Shown: one piece after another, positions 5,668-14,714 of the stretch | Numbering within the stretch: position 1 is the stretch's first letter | Layout of the letters: every line of letters starts with the position of its first letter | Source of the DNA: Bacteroidales bacterium UBA1208 | Lineage (GTDB): Bacteria > Bacteroidota > Bacteroidia > Bacteroidales > P3 | Reading direction: 5' to 3' | DNA length: 22,967 nt | Assembly (NCBI GenBank): GCA_002309955.1 | Contig: DBXQ01000068.1 | Span: forward strand, 16,928 to 39,894 | Notes under the pieces: model-generated | What the model was told of the DNA's origin: nothing | Database searches by the model: none | Seen by the model: only the letters and a program-made list of their open reading frames with translations | Position numbers and translations under genes: made by a program

Positions 5668-6306
5668 ATGAAGAAAACAATCCTTTCATTGGCCGCTGTT
5701 GCGCTGTTGGCAGCAGCTTGCCAGACCGAACCCCAGCCCACCGCGGTCGATCCTGCCGAGGTGGTGATGACAAACATCCTGAATCGTAAAAGTGTGCGCT
5801 CATACACGGGCGATACCATTCCCGCCGCGGTAATGGAAAACCTGTTACGTGCCGCCATGGCTGCTCCTTCGGGCAGAAACATTCAGCCGTGGAGCTTTGT
5901 GGTCTTGAACGACACAAGCCGATACGACGAGATTTTCGGCGACAATTTCAATATGTCCATGTATAAGCAGTCGGCTGTTGTCGTAGTGCTCTGTGCCGAC
6001 ACCACCGTTGTGCGTCCTCCGCGCGACAATCCCGATGCCCCCGCTGTGCAGCAGCCCAATGGCATTTGGCGCGACGATATGGGTGCTGTGACCGAAAATC
6101 TGCTCCTCGCTGTCGAGGCTTACGGCTTGGGTGCATGCTGGACGGCTTGTTATCCCTATGCAGACCGCATGGAACCTGTAAAGCAGGCTCTTGGCCTTCC
6201 TGCCACTGTGGTGCCTTACAGTGTGGTTCCTATCGGATACCCCGCTGGCGAAGAACAGCCCAAAGACAAGTGGGATCCCTCCCGCATCCACTACGGCAGA
6301 TGGTAA
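5668..6306 (+). CDS. Nitroreductase-family lipoprotein
   Basis: This 212-aa protein belongs to the FMN-dependent nitroreductase family, with a lipoprotein signal peptide (LLAAAC, lipidated cysteine at residue 18). Family motifs follow in order: NRKSVRSYTGD with the flavin-binding Arg-Ser region, AAMAAPSGRNIQPWSF, the central GAVTENLLLAVEAYGLGACW helix and the final VPIGYPAGEEQPKDKW. Such enzymes use NAD(P)H to reduce nitro compounds, quinones or other acceptors; the substrate is not readable here. Export raises the question of how flavin and electrons are supplied outside the cytoplasm. It begins 27 bp after pdxJ and ends at a strong terminator, so it is the last gene of the cluster. Confidence 0.87.
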   Translation: MKKTILSLAAVALLAAACQTEPQPTAVDPAEVVMTNILNRKSVRSYTGDTIPAAVMENLLRAAMAAPSGRNIQPWSFVVLNDTSRYDEIFGDNFNMSMYKQSAVVVVLCADTTVVRPPRDNPDAPAVQQPNGIWRDDMGAVTENLLLAVEAYGLGACWTACYPYADRMEPVKQALGLPATVVPYSVVPIGYPAGEEQPKDKWDPSRIHYGRW

Positions 6307-6324
6307 CTGGATAGAGTGAAATGG

Positions 6325-6367
6325 CTAAAAGGTTGGTGACCTAACACAGGTCGTCAACCTTTTTTTT
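6325..6367. terminator. Bidirectional intrinsic terminator
   Basis: A stem of about 16 bp (arms 6327-6342 and 6348-6363, loop aacac, two G-T wobbles) is followed by a T-run through 6367 on the forward strand. The reverse strand has four T's after the stem. It sits between the convergent nitroreductase and aat genes and can end transcription from both sides. Confidence 0.88.
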
Positions 6368-7061
6368 AGGAGCAAATTTCCCCCCAGTTGCCTTGCAGGG
6401 TGTTGTCGCCACGGATGGTGTTCAACTCCATGAGGTATTCGCTTCGGGGAATGGGTCTTGCGCCGAGGGTGGCCAGATGCTTTGTCTCCTGCTGGGCGTC
6501 GATAAGGCGAAACTGATGTGCTTTGCAAAACTCTACCAACCGTACAAAAGCCACTTTAGAGGCATCAGTCATGGTGTGGAACATTGACTCACCGAAGAAG
6601 AAAGGTCCAAGACTTACCCCATACAGGCCGCCGACCAGCTGTTCCTCATAAAATGTCTCGAACGAGTGGGCGAGACCCAGCCTATGCAGGAGCACGTAGG
6701 CCTTAACCATCGCCTCCGTAATCCATGTGCCGCTTTGCCCTTGTGCCGTGCGGTCCACATTGCCGCAGTTCCGCATGGTTTGCTCAAAGCAGGTGTCGAT
6801 GCGTACTTCGAACTTGCCCGACTGCACAATCCGCCGCAGACTCTTGCTGTATCGGAATTCGTCGGGCTTCAGCACCATGCGGGGGTCTAACGACCACCAC
6901 AGTATCGGTTCCCCCTCATTATACCAGGGGAATATACCGCAGCAGTAAGCATTGATAAGCCTCTCGGGTGACAGGTCGCCCCCGATGGCAATCAGACCGT
7001 CAGGCTCCGACTCTTCGGGATCGGGGAAGCCTGGATAATGTGGATCCAATTCGTAAACCAT
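6366..7061 (-). CDS. aat: Leucyl/phenylalanyl-tRNA-protein transferase (Aat)
   Basis: Aat transfers Leu or Phe from aminoacyl-tRNA to proteins with N-terminal Arg or Lys, making them substrates for ClpS/ClpAP degradation (the bacterial N-degron pathway). The 231-aa product shows the family hallmarks in order: FPDPEESEPDGLIAIGGDLS, NAYCCGIFPWYNEGEPILWW, DPRMVL, TWITEAMVKAY, HSFETFYEEQLVGGLYGVSLG, FFGESMFH and the LIDAQQETKHLATLGARPIPR segment. Length is normal and the protein is cytosolic. It lies 43 bp downstream of the phosphatase gene on the same strand and is probably co-transcribed. Its stop codon overlaps the T-run of the shared terminator. Confidence 0.95.
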   Translation of the reverse strand: MVYELDPHYPGFPDPEESEPDGLIAIGGDLSPERLINAYCCGIFPWYNEGEPILWWSLDPRMVLKPDEFRYSKSLRRIVQSGKFEVRIDTCFEQTMRNCGNVDRTAQGQSGTWITEAMVKAYVLLHRLGLAHSFETFYEEQLVGGLYGVSLGPFFFGESMFHTMTDASKVAFVRLVEFCKAHQFRLIDAQQETKHLATLGARPIPRSEYLMELNTIRGDNTLQGNWGEICS

Positions 7062-7104
7062 GGTGATGGATTAATGTGTTAACCGGACTGACGAGTTAAC
7101 GAAT

Positions 7105-7590
7105 TCACAAGTCAACACATTCAATTTTCAATTTCTGCAATAAGGCGCGGCAACCCACGGTGATGTCTTCCCAAGCTGCATCGAAGTTGCGCGTATACCA
7201 TGGGTCGGCTACATCGCGTCCGTGATGGGCTTTGTCCGAAGGCGGGGTATGGTCTAACAACAGGCTAATCTTCCCCTCGGGGTCATTGGGGATAATGCGG
7301 CGAATGCCATATAGGTTTTCGCTGTCCATCAGCACTAAGTAGTCATAGTAGTCGTAGTCTTGTCGTGTCACCTGTCGTGCGGCATGGCTGGCGCCATGGA
7401 TTCCGTGTGCCTCGAGAGTGCGCAGAGCCATGGGGTAGATAGGGTTACCAATCTCCTCGCGACTTGTGGCGGCCGAGTCAATCTCGAACAGGTGTCCCAC
7501 GCCCGCCTCCTCGGCCATGTGGCGGAAAACAAATTCAGCTGTCACGCTGCGGCAGATGTTTCCGTGGCAGACAAAAAGTATGCGTCTCAT
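7105..7590 (-). CDS. Low-molecular-weight protein tyrosine phosphatase
   Basis: This 161-aa cytosolic enzyme has the complete active-site signature near its N-terminus, FVCHGNICRS (C-x5-R-S; the nucleophilic Cys is about residue 8), and the general-acid loop VADPWYTRNFD near residue 130. This is the arsenate-reductase-fold LMW-PTP family, which hydrolyses phosphotyrosine or small aryl phosphates. No cognate tyrosine kinase or capsule operon is in the window, so the substrate is not indicated. It is the first gene of a reverse pair with aat and is divergent from the GH20 gene. Confidence 0.93.
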   Translation of the reverse strand: MRRILFVCHGNICRSVTAEFVFRHMAEEAGVGHLFEIDSAATSREEIGNPIYPMALRTLEAHGIHGASHAARQVTRQDYDYYDYLVLMDSENLYGIRRIIPNDPEGKISLLLDHTPPSDKAHHGRDVADPWYTRNFDAAWEDITVGCRALLQKLKIECVDL

Positions 7591-7798
7591 GCGTCTTTGT
7601 TATATTGTATTTTATTTATAACGCGGGCTTCCCTCTTTTATTGTGGGTATTGCCCGCGGTGTCTTTCCGTGCGGAAATGCGATGTTTTTTTGCGTCGAAA
7701 AAGTGTTGTTACAATATTTTTTTGTACTTTTGCATTTCGGTTTCGAGGTGTGCAGCCCCGTTCCGCTCATCGTCATAGCAACTAATCCGCATTTTAAC
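7591..7798. promoter_or_regulatory. Divergent intergenic region with GH20 promoter
   Basis: A Bacteroidota-type -7 box TACTTTTG lies at 7725-7732, giving a leader of about 60 nt for the GH20 gene. No equally clear reverse promoter is visible for the phosphatase gene. The arms cgcgggc (7622-7628) and gcccgcg (7652-7658) form an inverted repeat with a 23-base spacer and could be an operator or leader hairpin. Confidence 0.5.
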
Positions 7799-10345
7799 AT
7801 GAAGAAAATAGTATTGATTGCCCTCCTTGCCGCCTTTCTTCCCCTTGCGGCGCAGAAGAATTACGTCAACATCGGTGTCATACCCTCGCCCCAGCGTGTG
7901 GAAATGGGTCATGGCACATTGACTGCCACCCGCATACCACCAAGCCGTAACTTCGTTGAGCGTATTGAGGGTGCGCAGAACCAGCAGCAAGCCTACCGCC
8001 TTGAGATTACGCCTGAGGGTGTTGTTATCACCTGCGTGGCCAACGAGGGCTGGGGCTATGCTCTCAAGACCCTTGATCAGCTGAAGAAACTCTATCCTGC
8101 CGGCATTCCCTGCATGACCATCACCGACTGGCCTGCATATCAGTTTCGTGGATGGCTTGATGACATTAGCCGCGGTCCTATCCCCAATCGTCAGTTCCGC
8201 CGTCAGACACGTTCCTTCTCCGAACGGTACAAACTCAATTTCGGCAACTACTATACCGAACACACCCTCTACAATGAGCAGTATCCCGACATCTCGGGCA
8301 ACAGTGGTCTGAACAGCTTTGAATATTCCGACGACCCCTTCATGATGGCCAACCTCCAGTGTTTCGCCCATTTCGAGAAAACTCTCCGCATCCCTTACTA
8401 TCAAAGTATTATGGATGGCCCTACAAATGTCAATCCTGCCAAGGAGGAGACCTACACTTTCCTCCGCAATCAGATAGAGAACGCTGTGCAGGCATACCAT
8501 AGCAGCCGTTTCTTCAACATCAACTGCGATGAGACCGAAGGCCTCGGTAGCGGTCGTGCCCGCCAGTATGTGGAGCAGATAGGAGCCGACGAGGTCTATG
8601 TGCAACATATCAATCGCGTCTACAACCTTGTTCAGCAGGCCTACAGCGAAGCCCACGACGACGGCCGCAAGATGGAGGTGCTTATGTGGGGCGACATCGT
8701 GGCCAAGAATCCTGCCATGCTTCGTCAACTGCCCAAGGATATGGAATATATTGTTTGGAGCTATGGTGCGCGCGACAGCTATGCTGACATGATAGCCCCG
8801 TTTGCCCAATTGCACCGCGAACAAGGCAACGCTTTCTGGGTGGCACCCAGTGTCAGCCACGCCAGTGGAGCCCCCTCGGTGTGCAACTACATAGAGAATA
8901 TTGCCTTTCTGGCTCGCGATGGCTATCTGGCCGGTGCGCGGGGACTCATGAACACCTCATGGGATGACAGTGGCGAAGGTCTTTTTGCCGACGGTTGGCA
9001 TGCCATGGCATGGGCAGCAGAGATGGCTTGGCGTCCGCTCAAGTCCACCAACCTCAAAGAGGCAAAGCGTGAGTTGGCCGAGCGTGAACGCATGTTCAAC
9101 GAGAACTACGACCGCCTGTTCGAAATCGAATACCGTAAGCTTGACCCCGAAGCTGAAGGCAACCCATCGGTCACCCGTATGCTTGATGCTGCCGGTGCCT
9201 TGAACGGCAACCAATGGGTGGGCGATTGGCATACTACCTTGGCTCTAATGCAACCCCTTATGGAGTTCAACCCCATTGATGTGTCCGATGCCATGCTGAA
9301 ACGGTGTGACAGCGTTGAGGCTATTGTGAACCGGGTTCTCGCCATAGTGGACAGCAACCGTCTGCCACACTATGCCTATAATTGCCACCGTATTCTTTGC
9401 GTGGCCGAAAAGAGCCGACTGAGAGTACAGCTCTACAGGCTTCTCAATCAGCCCGACTCTGTGTCCACCGTAAAATACGACATCCAGGTTGCCAGTAACC
9501 GCTATTTCCGTCACCTGCATAACCTCAAGTTGGAGTATCTTCGCCTCTGGGACGAGGAAAACACCGACTATAGTCGTGATATCGTGTGCGAACGTTTCGA
9601 CCGCCTCGGCCGTGAGGTGCAGGAACTGCGCCAGAAGGTTTTTATCACCAACGAGTATCGCGAAGGTAAGATGTTTGTCTCGTTGCGCTCCATTTTCAAG
9701 GACCGCCCCATATACTTTACCGTCGATGGCCGCAAGCCCTCGCAAGGTTCCAACCTCTACAAACGTCCCTTCTCCATTGGACGCAGTTGCATTGTGCGTG
9801 CCGTTACCTATAGCAAGTGGGATGAACCCGTATACAGTGACCAATACCTCTTGTTCCATAAGGCCATAGGCAAGATAAGCAAACTCAACAGCCGTTACAG
9901 CGACTATAATGCCAAATATAGCGGAGGTGGCGACAACGCTTTGACCGATGGGGTGCTGGGCAGTGACGACACCTATACCGATGGCCACTGGCAAGGTTAC
10001 TGGGGCAAAGACATAGACATCAATCTTGACTTGGGTGCCAACACTGCGGTCAAGACTGTCACCATGCGCTTCTTCCATAATGCCAACGACTGGATTCTCA
10101 CCCCCAAGACAATTGAGGTTTACACCTCGTCCGACGGCAACACATGGAAACTGGCGCATACCGAACAATGCAATCCTGACTTCCGCGAGCGTGGCAGTAC
10201 TGTCCGCACTGTTACCCTCCGCAATCTGAAATTCAACACACGCTACATGCGTGTTGTGGCCAAGAACCCCGGTCCTCTGCCCGAATGGCATCTTGCCAAA
10301 GGCAGCGACAGTTGGGTGTTCTGCGACGAAGTGATAGTGGAATAA
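7799..10345 (+). CDS. Secreted GH20-like hexosaminidase with discoidin-like domain
   Basis: The ATG at 7799 gives 848 aa with a clear signal peptide (MKKIVLIALLAAFLPLAAQ); an upstream in-frame start at 7643 would bury it and overlap the promoter. The N-terminal domain opens with VIPSPQRVEMGHG, typical of GH20 enzymes. The catalytic barrel follows with YQFRGWLDDISRGP, the Asp-Glu pair in FFNINCDETEGLGSGRA (about residues 240-257), VLMWGDIV, and NTSWDDSGEGLFADGW. Later comes a chitobiase-C-like segment (PIYFTVDGRKPSQGSNLYKRPF) and a C-terminal F5/8 type C (CBM32-like) domain ending FCDEVIVE. GH20 enzymes remove terminal GlcNAc or GalNAc by substrate-assisted catalysis, so mucin or other host or microbial glycans are plausible substrates. 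It has no lipobox and no T9SS tail, so periplasmic location is likely. No SusC/SusD pair lies nearby. Confidence 0.88.
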   Translation: MKKIVLIALLAAFLPLAAQKNYVNIGVIPSPQRVEMGHGTLTATRIPPSRNFVERIEGAQNQQQAYRLEITPEGVVITCVANEGWGYALKTLDQLKKLYPAGIPCMTITDWPAYQFRGWLDDISRGPIPNRQFRRQTRSFSERYKLNFGNYYTEHTLYNEQYPDISGNSGLNSFEYSDDPFMMANLQCFAHFEKTLRIPYYQSIMDGPTNVNPAKEETYTFLRNQIENAVQAYHSSRFFNINCDETEGLGSGRARQYVEQIGADEVYVQHINRVYNLVQQAYSEAHDDGRKMEVLMWGDIVAKNPAMLRQLPKDMEYIVWSYGARDSYADMIAPFAQLHREQGNAFWVAPSVSHASGAPSVCNYIENIAFLARDGYLAGARGLMNTSWDDSGEGLFADGWHAMAWAAEMAWRPLKSTNLKEAKRELAERERMFNENYDRLFEIEYRKLDPEAEGNPSVTRMLDAAGALNGNQWVGDWHTTLALMQPLMEFNPIDVSDAMLKRCDSVEAIVNRVLAIVDSNRLPHYAYNCHRILCVAEKSRLRVQLYRLLNQPDSVSTVKYDIQVASNRYFRHLHNLKLEYLRLWDEENTDYSRDIVCERFDRLGREVQELRQKVFITNEYREGKMFVSLRSIFKDRPIYFTVDGRKPSQGSNLYKRPFSIGRSCIVRAVTYSKWDEPVYSDQYLLFHKAIGKISKLNSRYSDYNAKYSGGGDNALTDGVLGSDDTYTDGHWQGYWGKDIDINLDLGANTAVKTVTMRFFHNANDWILTPKTIEVYTSSDGNTWKLAHTEQCNPDFRERGSTVRTVTLRNLKFNTRYMRVVAKNPGPLPEWHLAKGSDSWVFCDEVIVE

Positions 10346-10383
10346 TTCTTCTGCCGATACAATTACGTTTTTTTATACGCTTG

Positions 10384-10426
10384 ATGTATGGTTGTTCTTC
10401 GGTAAAACTGAAGAACAACCATACAT
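10384..10426. terminator. 20-bp hairpin between convergent genes
   Basis: The arms 10384-10403 and 10407-10426 are complementary over 20 bp with a single G-T wobble and an aaa loop; the outer 17 bp are perfect. The forward side continues ttata, a weak U-tract, and the reverse side has none immediately. Its position between the GH20 gene and the convergent T9SS gene suggests a bidirectional terminator or transcript-end stabiliser. Confidence 0.65.
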
Positions 10427-10493
10427 TTATATCCAGTGTAAAAGAAACGAATCGTAAAGGAAACTGTTGCTGAGAAATTCGTGCAAGATACAT

Positions 10494-13400
10494 TTACTGC
10501 TTTATCACACGACGGACTTCAATGCGGTCTGGCAGTGTGATGCGGAGGGTGTAGAGGCCTGCAGCAAAACGGCTGAGGTCGAGGGCTGACGGTTTCTCAT
10601 AGGTGGCTATACAGCGGCCTGTATAGTCAAAGACATTCACGCGGATTACCTTCTCGTCGGTTCTTATGGTCAGCTTGCCTGTAGTGGGGTTGGGATGAAG
10701 GGTCAGACTGTGATGTTTGTCAGGTTTGCTGGTCTCTATGCTGTTTTGGGATGGGCTTTTTTCAATCGTGAGGTCGTCGATATGGTTGCAGCTAAAGTCG
10801 CCCGAATTGTCAGGGGCAAGGGTGTTGCGGAAGGCGATATAGTGTCCGTTGCCGGTATAGGAGGAGAAGTCAACCTCGACATATTCGAAATCGGTGCTGC
10901 TGTTATTGATGAAGGCGATGGGTACGAAGGAACTTGAGTCGCTTAGATCGCTCATCACACCTACCTGTAGTTGGTGCGTATTCTGTGGTTTCATGAGGTA
11001 GAAACACAGCGTCAGGTCGCAGATATTGGTGTCGATATAGGGCATGGCATAGATGCCGCGTTTGTTGAGAATGAGGCTGTAGTTGTTGCTGTGTGCAGTT
11101 TCGGGATTGTAATAAATCATGGGTTTGTCTTCGTCGGTCATCGGTACGTCCAGATGTGCAAGTTTCCAACAGGGAGGCTCAACGCCTGTGTTCGCAGTGG
11201 TGGAAGAGGTATAGGCGTCGAAGTTGTCGAAATAGGGCAGATTGGTAGTGTTGATGATACAGTTTTCCAGCAGGGTGAGGTGCAGAGTGTCGGTGCTGGG
11301 ACAACCGAGGCTGTCCACATAGTCGTAGGTGTAGGTGCCGGGGTCGGTGTAGGTCTGGTCGTGCCAAGTGTAGGGGTCGGGGGTATTCACGGTGACGCTT
11401 GTGAAAGTTCCCGTGTCGTAATGGATGTTTACGGTGTAGGTGCTGTCGGAGTAGCAGTTGTGGTCATCGCGGTAGAACGAACGCACCTTGATGTCGTAGT
11501 TGCCGGAGGTGTCGAATTGGTATGAAGTGTTGGCACCTATGGTAGAGTCGGTATGGCCATTGTTGAAGAACCACCACTGGGTGGCAGCGGTGTCGACGGC
11601 ATCGGTGTTGTTGGGGATGTAGCTGAGGTTGGAGAGGGTGAGGCCTCCTTGGCAGGTCTTAGTGGTGTCGATGGCCATTATAGGCTTATTGTTGATGACG
11701 CGGGAGTAGAGTTTTGTGACATAGGGTTTGGCTGGATCCATGGCGGAGGTGATGTCGCAGCGGAACACCATGTTGTTTGTATATTGCCCAGCATTATCGC
11801 CTTCGGTAACCATAAAGTCGTTGAGGGTGCAGGTGTAGGAGTTGTTGGTGGTAGAGTCGGGAGTGAGCTGGGTGAAACCGATTGTGTCGGGGATATTTAC
11901 TATGCTGTAAATGTTGTTTCCGTCGATATTGCTCTTGTACCAGACATAGTTGTCCAAGCCGGCAGGAGTGGTGAGGGTGGTGACTTCCTGTGTGGAGCCG
12001 GCAATGCAGCCGGAGATGTTGGTCTCCATGGGGTGGCAGTCGCCAGCAATGTAGCAGTATCCGTAATGGCCTGACAATGCACAGTCGCTAATGTAAATCT
12101 CGATACGCACCCGTTCCCACAGATAGCTGCTTAGATTGATTGTGGTCTTGTTCCAGTCGCGGTAGAAACCGCTGCCACCGATACCATTGTATTGGTGCCA
12201 TCCGTCCACTCCATTAGAAACACCGTAGCTGTTGACGGCATAGAATAAGGTGTCGCTGATTTGCTGCCACTGGTAGTTGGTATTTTCACGGCAAATGCGG
12301 ACAACAAAGGAGGGATCGTTTCCGGTACCGTGTCCGGGAGCCTGTACCACGATGGCGTAATAGAGGGTCAGCAAAGCATTTTGGGGGTTTACATTCATGG
12401 TGTAGTATAGTGCCTCTGCATGGTTGGAGACTTGGCAGTTGCCGAGACGAATGGATTTTACGAATGACGGGTCGAAAGAAGTGGGGCAATAGGGCAGTGC
12501 ATAGTTCACCGACGGGTCTTTGCCCTGGTCGTTACCGTTGCCGGGTCCATCGGTGACGGACATAATGCGGAACTGTTTGCTGGGGTCAAGATTGGATCCG
12601 CAATAGGAAGAACCTCCGTTGTCGGAGGTGTTGGCCAGTTGGCTGGCAGGGATAACGCCAGGGTTCATGTTTACCCCGGTTTCTCCTGTCAGGGCATCAG
12701 GGACTGCTCCTTGATAGGGTTTGTTCCCTGTCTGCCCGGAATAGAACCCGATATTTGTTCCAAAAGTGGAGCCGGAAGTGAATGACAAGGGATTTTTAAA
12801 ACCTGGGCAGGCGGGATTGCTCGGTTGGGTGTGGATAAAGTTGGCAGTCAAAGCGAGGTCAGAGGAGACGGTGAAACTGTAGGTGGGACTGGTAGAAAGG
12901 ATGGCAGTGCCGTCAGACCAGTTGGCAAAGGCAAAACCGGAACCGGGGATGGCTGTAAGGGTGCAGGTGTTGCCATAGGCGAAGAATCCAGCACCTGTCA
13001 CGGTGCCGCCGTCAAGGGGATTGGCAATGGCGGTTACGGTGAGGGTGTCGGAGGTGATGATGAGGCACAGGGTGTCTACATTGAAACAGCCTTGCGGCCC
13101 GATATAGGTGCAGGTGTAGACACCGCTTGCTGAGTAAGTGGAGTCGTGCCACGTGTAGGGGGACAGGGAATAAACGGTGTCACGGTTGAATGGGCCGGTA
13201 CCCATATTGTCGATGAGCACAGTGTAGGTGCTATCGGTGTAGCAACTGGGGTCACCTTGGCTGAAGGAACGCACCATGATGTTGTAAAGGCCAATGGAGT
13301 CGAAATGGTAGGACACCTGGCCTCCCACAGCGGAGTCGACTTGGCTATTGTTGTAGAACCACCATTTGGTGGAATCGATGTCGCATCCGTCACTGTTGTT

Positions 13401-14663
13401 GAGAAGATGACTTTGGTTGGTGAGCGTGATGCCGTTGTGGCATGTCTTAGTGGTGTCGATGGCCATTATGGGCTTGATGTTGACGACGCGGGCGTAGTAT
13501 TTTGTGACGAATGGCTTGGTAGGATCCATGGCGGAGGTCATATCACAGCGGAACACCATATTGTTTGTGAGTTGTCCGCTGTCTGCACCTTGTGTAACCA
13601 TAAAATCGTTGAGGGTACAGGTGTAGGAGTTGTTGGTGCTGGAGTCGGGAGAGAGTCGGGTAAAACCAACAGTGTCGGAGACGATCATTAGGCTGGGAAT
13701 GTTGACTCCATTGACATTGCTTCTGTACCACACATAGTTTATCAAGTCTGCCGGGGCGGTGATAGTGGAAACTTCTTGGGAGGCACCGGCGTTGCATCCT
13801 GTTATATTTAAATTAGGTGCTTGGCAGTCGCCAGTCACATAGCAGTAGCCGTAATGGCCATAATAAGCGCAGTCGCTCATGTAAATCTCGATACGCACCA
13901 GTTCGTACAGATAGTTGCTTAGGTCGATGGTGGCCTTGTGCCAGTCGCGGTAGAAACCGCCGCTACCAAGACTAGAGTACTGGTGCCATCCGTCCACTCC
14001 ATTGGAGACACCATGGCTGTTGACGGCGTAGAATAAGGTGTCGCTGATTTGCTGCCATTCTTGGTTGGACTTTTCGCGGCAAACGCGGACAACAAAGGAG
14101 GGATCAGTTCCGATACCGTGTCCGGGAGCCTGTACCACGATGGCGTAATAGAGGGTCAGCAAAGCATTTTGGGGTCTTACGCTTATGGTGTAGTATAAAG
14201 CTTCGGCTTCGGCAGAGGTTCCGCAGTTGCCAATGCGGATGGATTTGTGGATGGAAGTGTCGAAGGCGGTGGGGCAATAGGGCAGGTTGTATCCCGTCAG
14301 GGGGTCGTATCCAGGTAGCGAGTCTGTAGGAGTGCCGTCGGTGTCGGACATGATGCGGAAACGTTTGGTTGGGTCAAGGCTGCTGCCGCAATAACTGGTA
14401 CCCCCGTTGCCTGTGGTGTTGGCCAACTGGTTGGCAGTGATAATGGGAGATGTCATGTTTACCCCAGTCTCTCCTGTCAGGGCGTTCGGGGCTATGAAAC
14501 CTTTATCTCCGGTCTGCCCAGAGTAATAGCCGACATATGCTCCACTGGTGGAACCAGAAGTGAAGGCGGCGGGATTCTTCAATCCGGGACAGGGAGAGGT
14601 ATTCTGTGCATGGACAGATGCCAAGAATAGTAAAAGGGTGATAATGGATAGTAATTGTTTCAT
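10494..14663 (-). CDS. 1389-aa T9SS-exported protein with tandem duplicated modules
   Basis: A signal peptide (about residues 1-19, ending VHA) is followed by two long homologous modules, residues of about 25-538 and 620-1133. Each begins CPG(L/F)KNP, continues through SGQTG, ALTGETGVNM, CGS and APGHG motifs, includes a PKD-like segment and ends with a PYTWHD / VDTL-type unit. Between them (about 540-610) is an InlB-B-like repeat (NPLDGGTVTGAG, FANWSDG, LTANF). Residues of about 1135-1300 look like a jelly-roll carbohydrate-binding or MAM-like domain (PYFDNFDAY, PPCWKL). The last 80 or so residues are a type A T9SS sorting domain (LHPNPTTGKLTIR, FDYTGR, AAGLYTLRI, VIKQ end). It should be carried across the outer membrane and anchored or released as a large surface protein. 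Adhesion is plausible but not shown. Confidence 0.82.
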   Translation of the reverse strand: MKQLLSIITLLLFLASVHAQNTSPCPGLKNPAAFTSGSTSGAYVGYYSGQTGDKGFIAPNALTGETGVNMTSPIITANQLANTTGNGGTSYCGSSLDPTKRFRIMSDTDGTPTDSLPGYDPLTGYNLPYCPTAFDTSIHKSIRIGNCGTSAEAEALYYTISVRPQNALLTLYYAIVVQAPGHGIGTDPSFVVRVCREKSNQEWQQISDTLFYAVNSHGVSNGVDGWHQYSSLGSGGFYRDWHKATIDLSNYLYELVRIEIYMSDCAYYGHYGYCYVTGDCQAPNLNITGCNAGASQEVSTITAPADLINYVWYRSNVNGVNIPSLMIVSDTVGFTRLSPDSSTNNSYTCTLNDFMVTQGADSGQLTNNMVFRCDMTSAMDPTKPFVTKYYARVVNIKPIMAIDTTKTCHNGITLTNQSHLLNNSDGCDIDSTKWWFYNNSQVDSAVGGQVSYHFDSIGLYNIMVRSFSQGDPSCYTDSTYTVLIDNMGTGPFNRDTVYSLSPYTWHDSTYSASGVYTCTYIGPQGCFNVDTLCLIITSDTLTVTAIANPLDGGTVTGAGFFAYGNTCTLTAIPGSGFAFANWSDGTAILSTSPTYSFTVSSDLALTANFIHTQPSNPACPGFKNPLSFTSGSTFGTNIGFYSGQTGNKPYQGAVPDALTGETGVNMNPGVIPASQLANTSDNGGSSYCGSNLDPSKQFRIMSVTDGPGNGNDQGKDPSVNYALPYCPTSFDPSFVKSIRLGNCQVSNHAEALYYTMNVNPQNALLTLYYAIVVQAPGHGTGNDPSFVVRICRENTNYQWQQISDTLFYAVNSYGVSNGVDGWHQYNGIGGSGFYRDWNKTTINLSSYLWERVRIEIYISDCALSGHYGYCYIAGDCHPMETNISGCIAGSTQEVTTLTTPAGLDNYVWYKSNIDGNNIYSIVNIPDTIGFTQLTPDSTTNNSYTCTLNDFMVTEGDNAGQYTNNMVFRCDITSAMDPAKPYVTKLYSRVINNKPIMAIDTTKTCQGGLTLSNLSYIPNNTDAVDTAATQWWFFNNGHTDSTIGANTSYQFDTSGNYDIKVRSFYRDDHNCYSDSTYTVNIHYDTGTFTSVTVNTPDPYTWHDQTYTDPGTYTYDYVDSLGCPSTDTLHLTLLENCIINTTNLPYFDNFDAYTSSTTANTGVEPPCWKLAHLDVPMTDEDKPMIYYNPETAHSNNYSLILNKRGIYAMPYIDTNICDLTLCFYLMKPQNTHQLQVGVMSDLSDSSSFVPIAFINNSSTDFEYVEVDFSSYTGNGHYIAFRNTLAPDNSGDFSCNHIDDLTIEKSPSQNSIETSKPDKHHSLTLHPNPTTGKLTIRTDEKVIRVNVFDYTGRCIATYEKPSALDLSRFAAGLYTLRITLPDRIEVRRVIKQ

Positions 14664-14714
14664 GATATTATGATGTGTTTATTTGTTTGTGTTCTTTACA
14701 ATGATGGAGACGGC

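Noticed and set aside
9245..10291. 348-codon reverse frame opposite the GH20 gene (also 7709-8860)
   Set aside because: These are antisense shadows of a well supported secreted enzyme, with no motifs.
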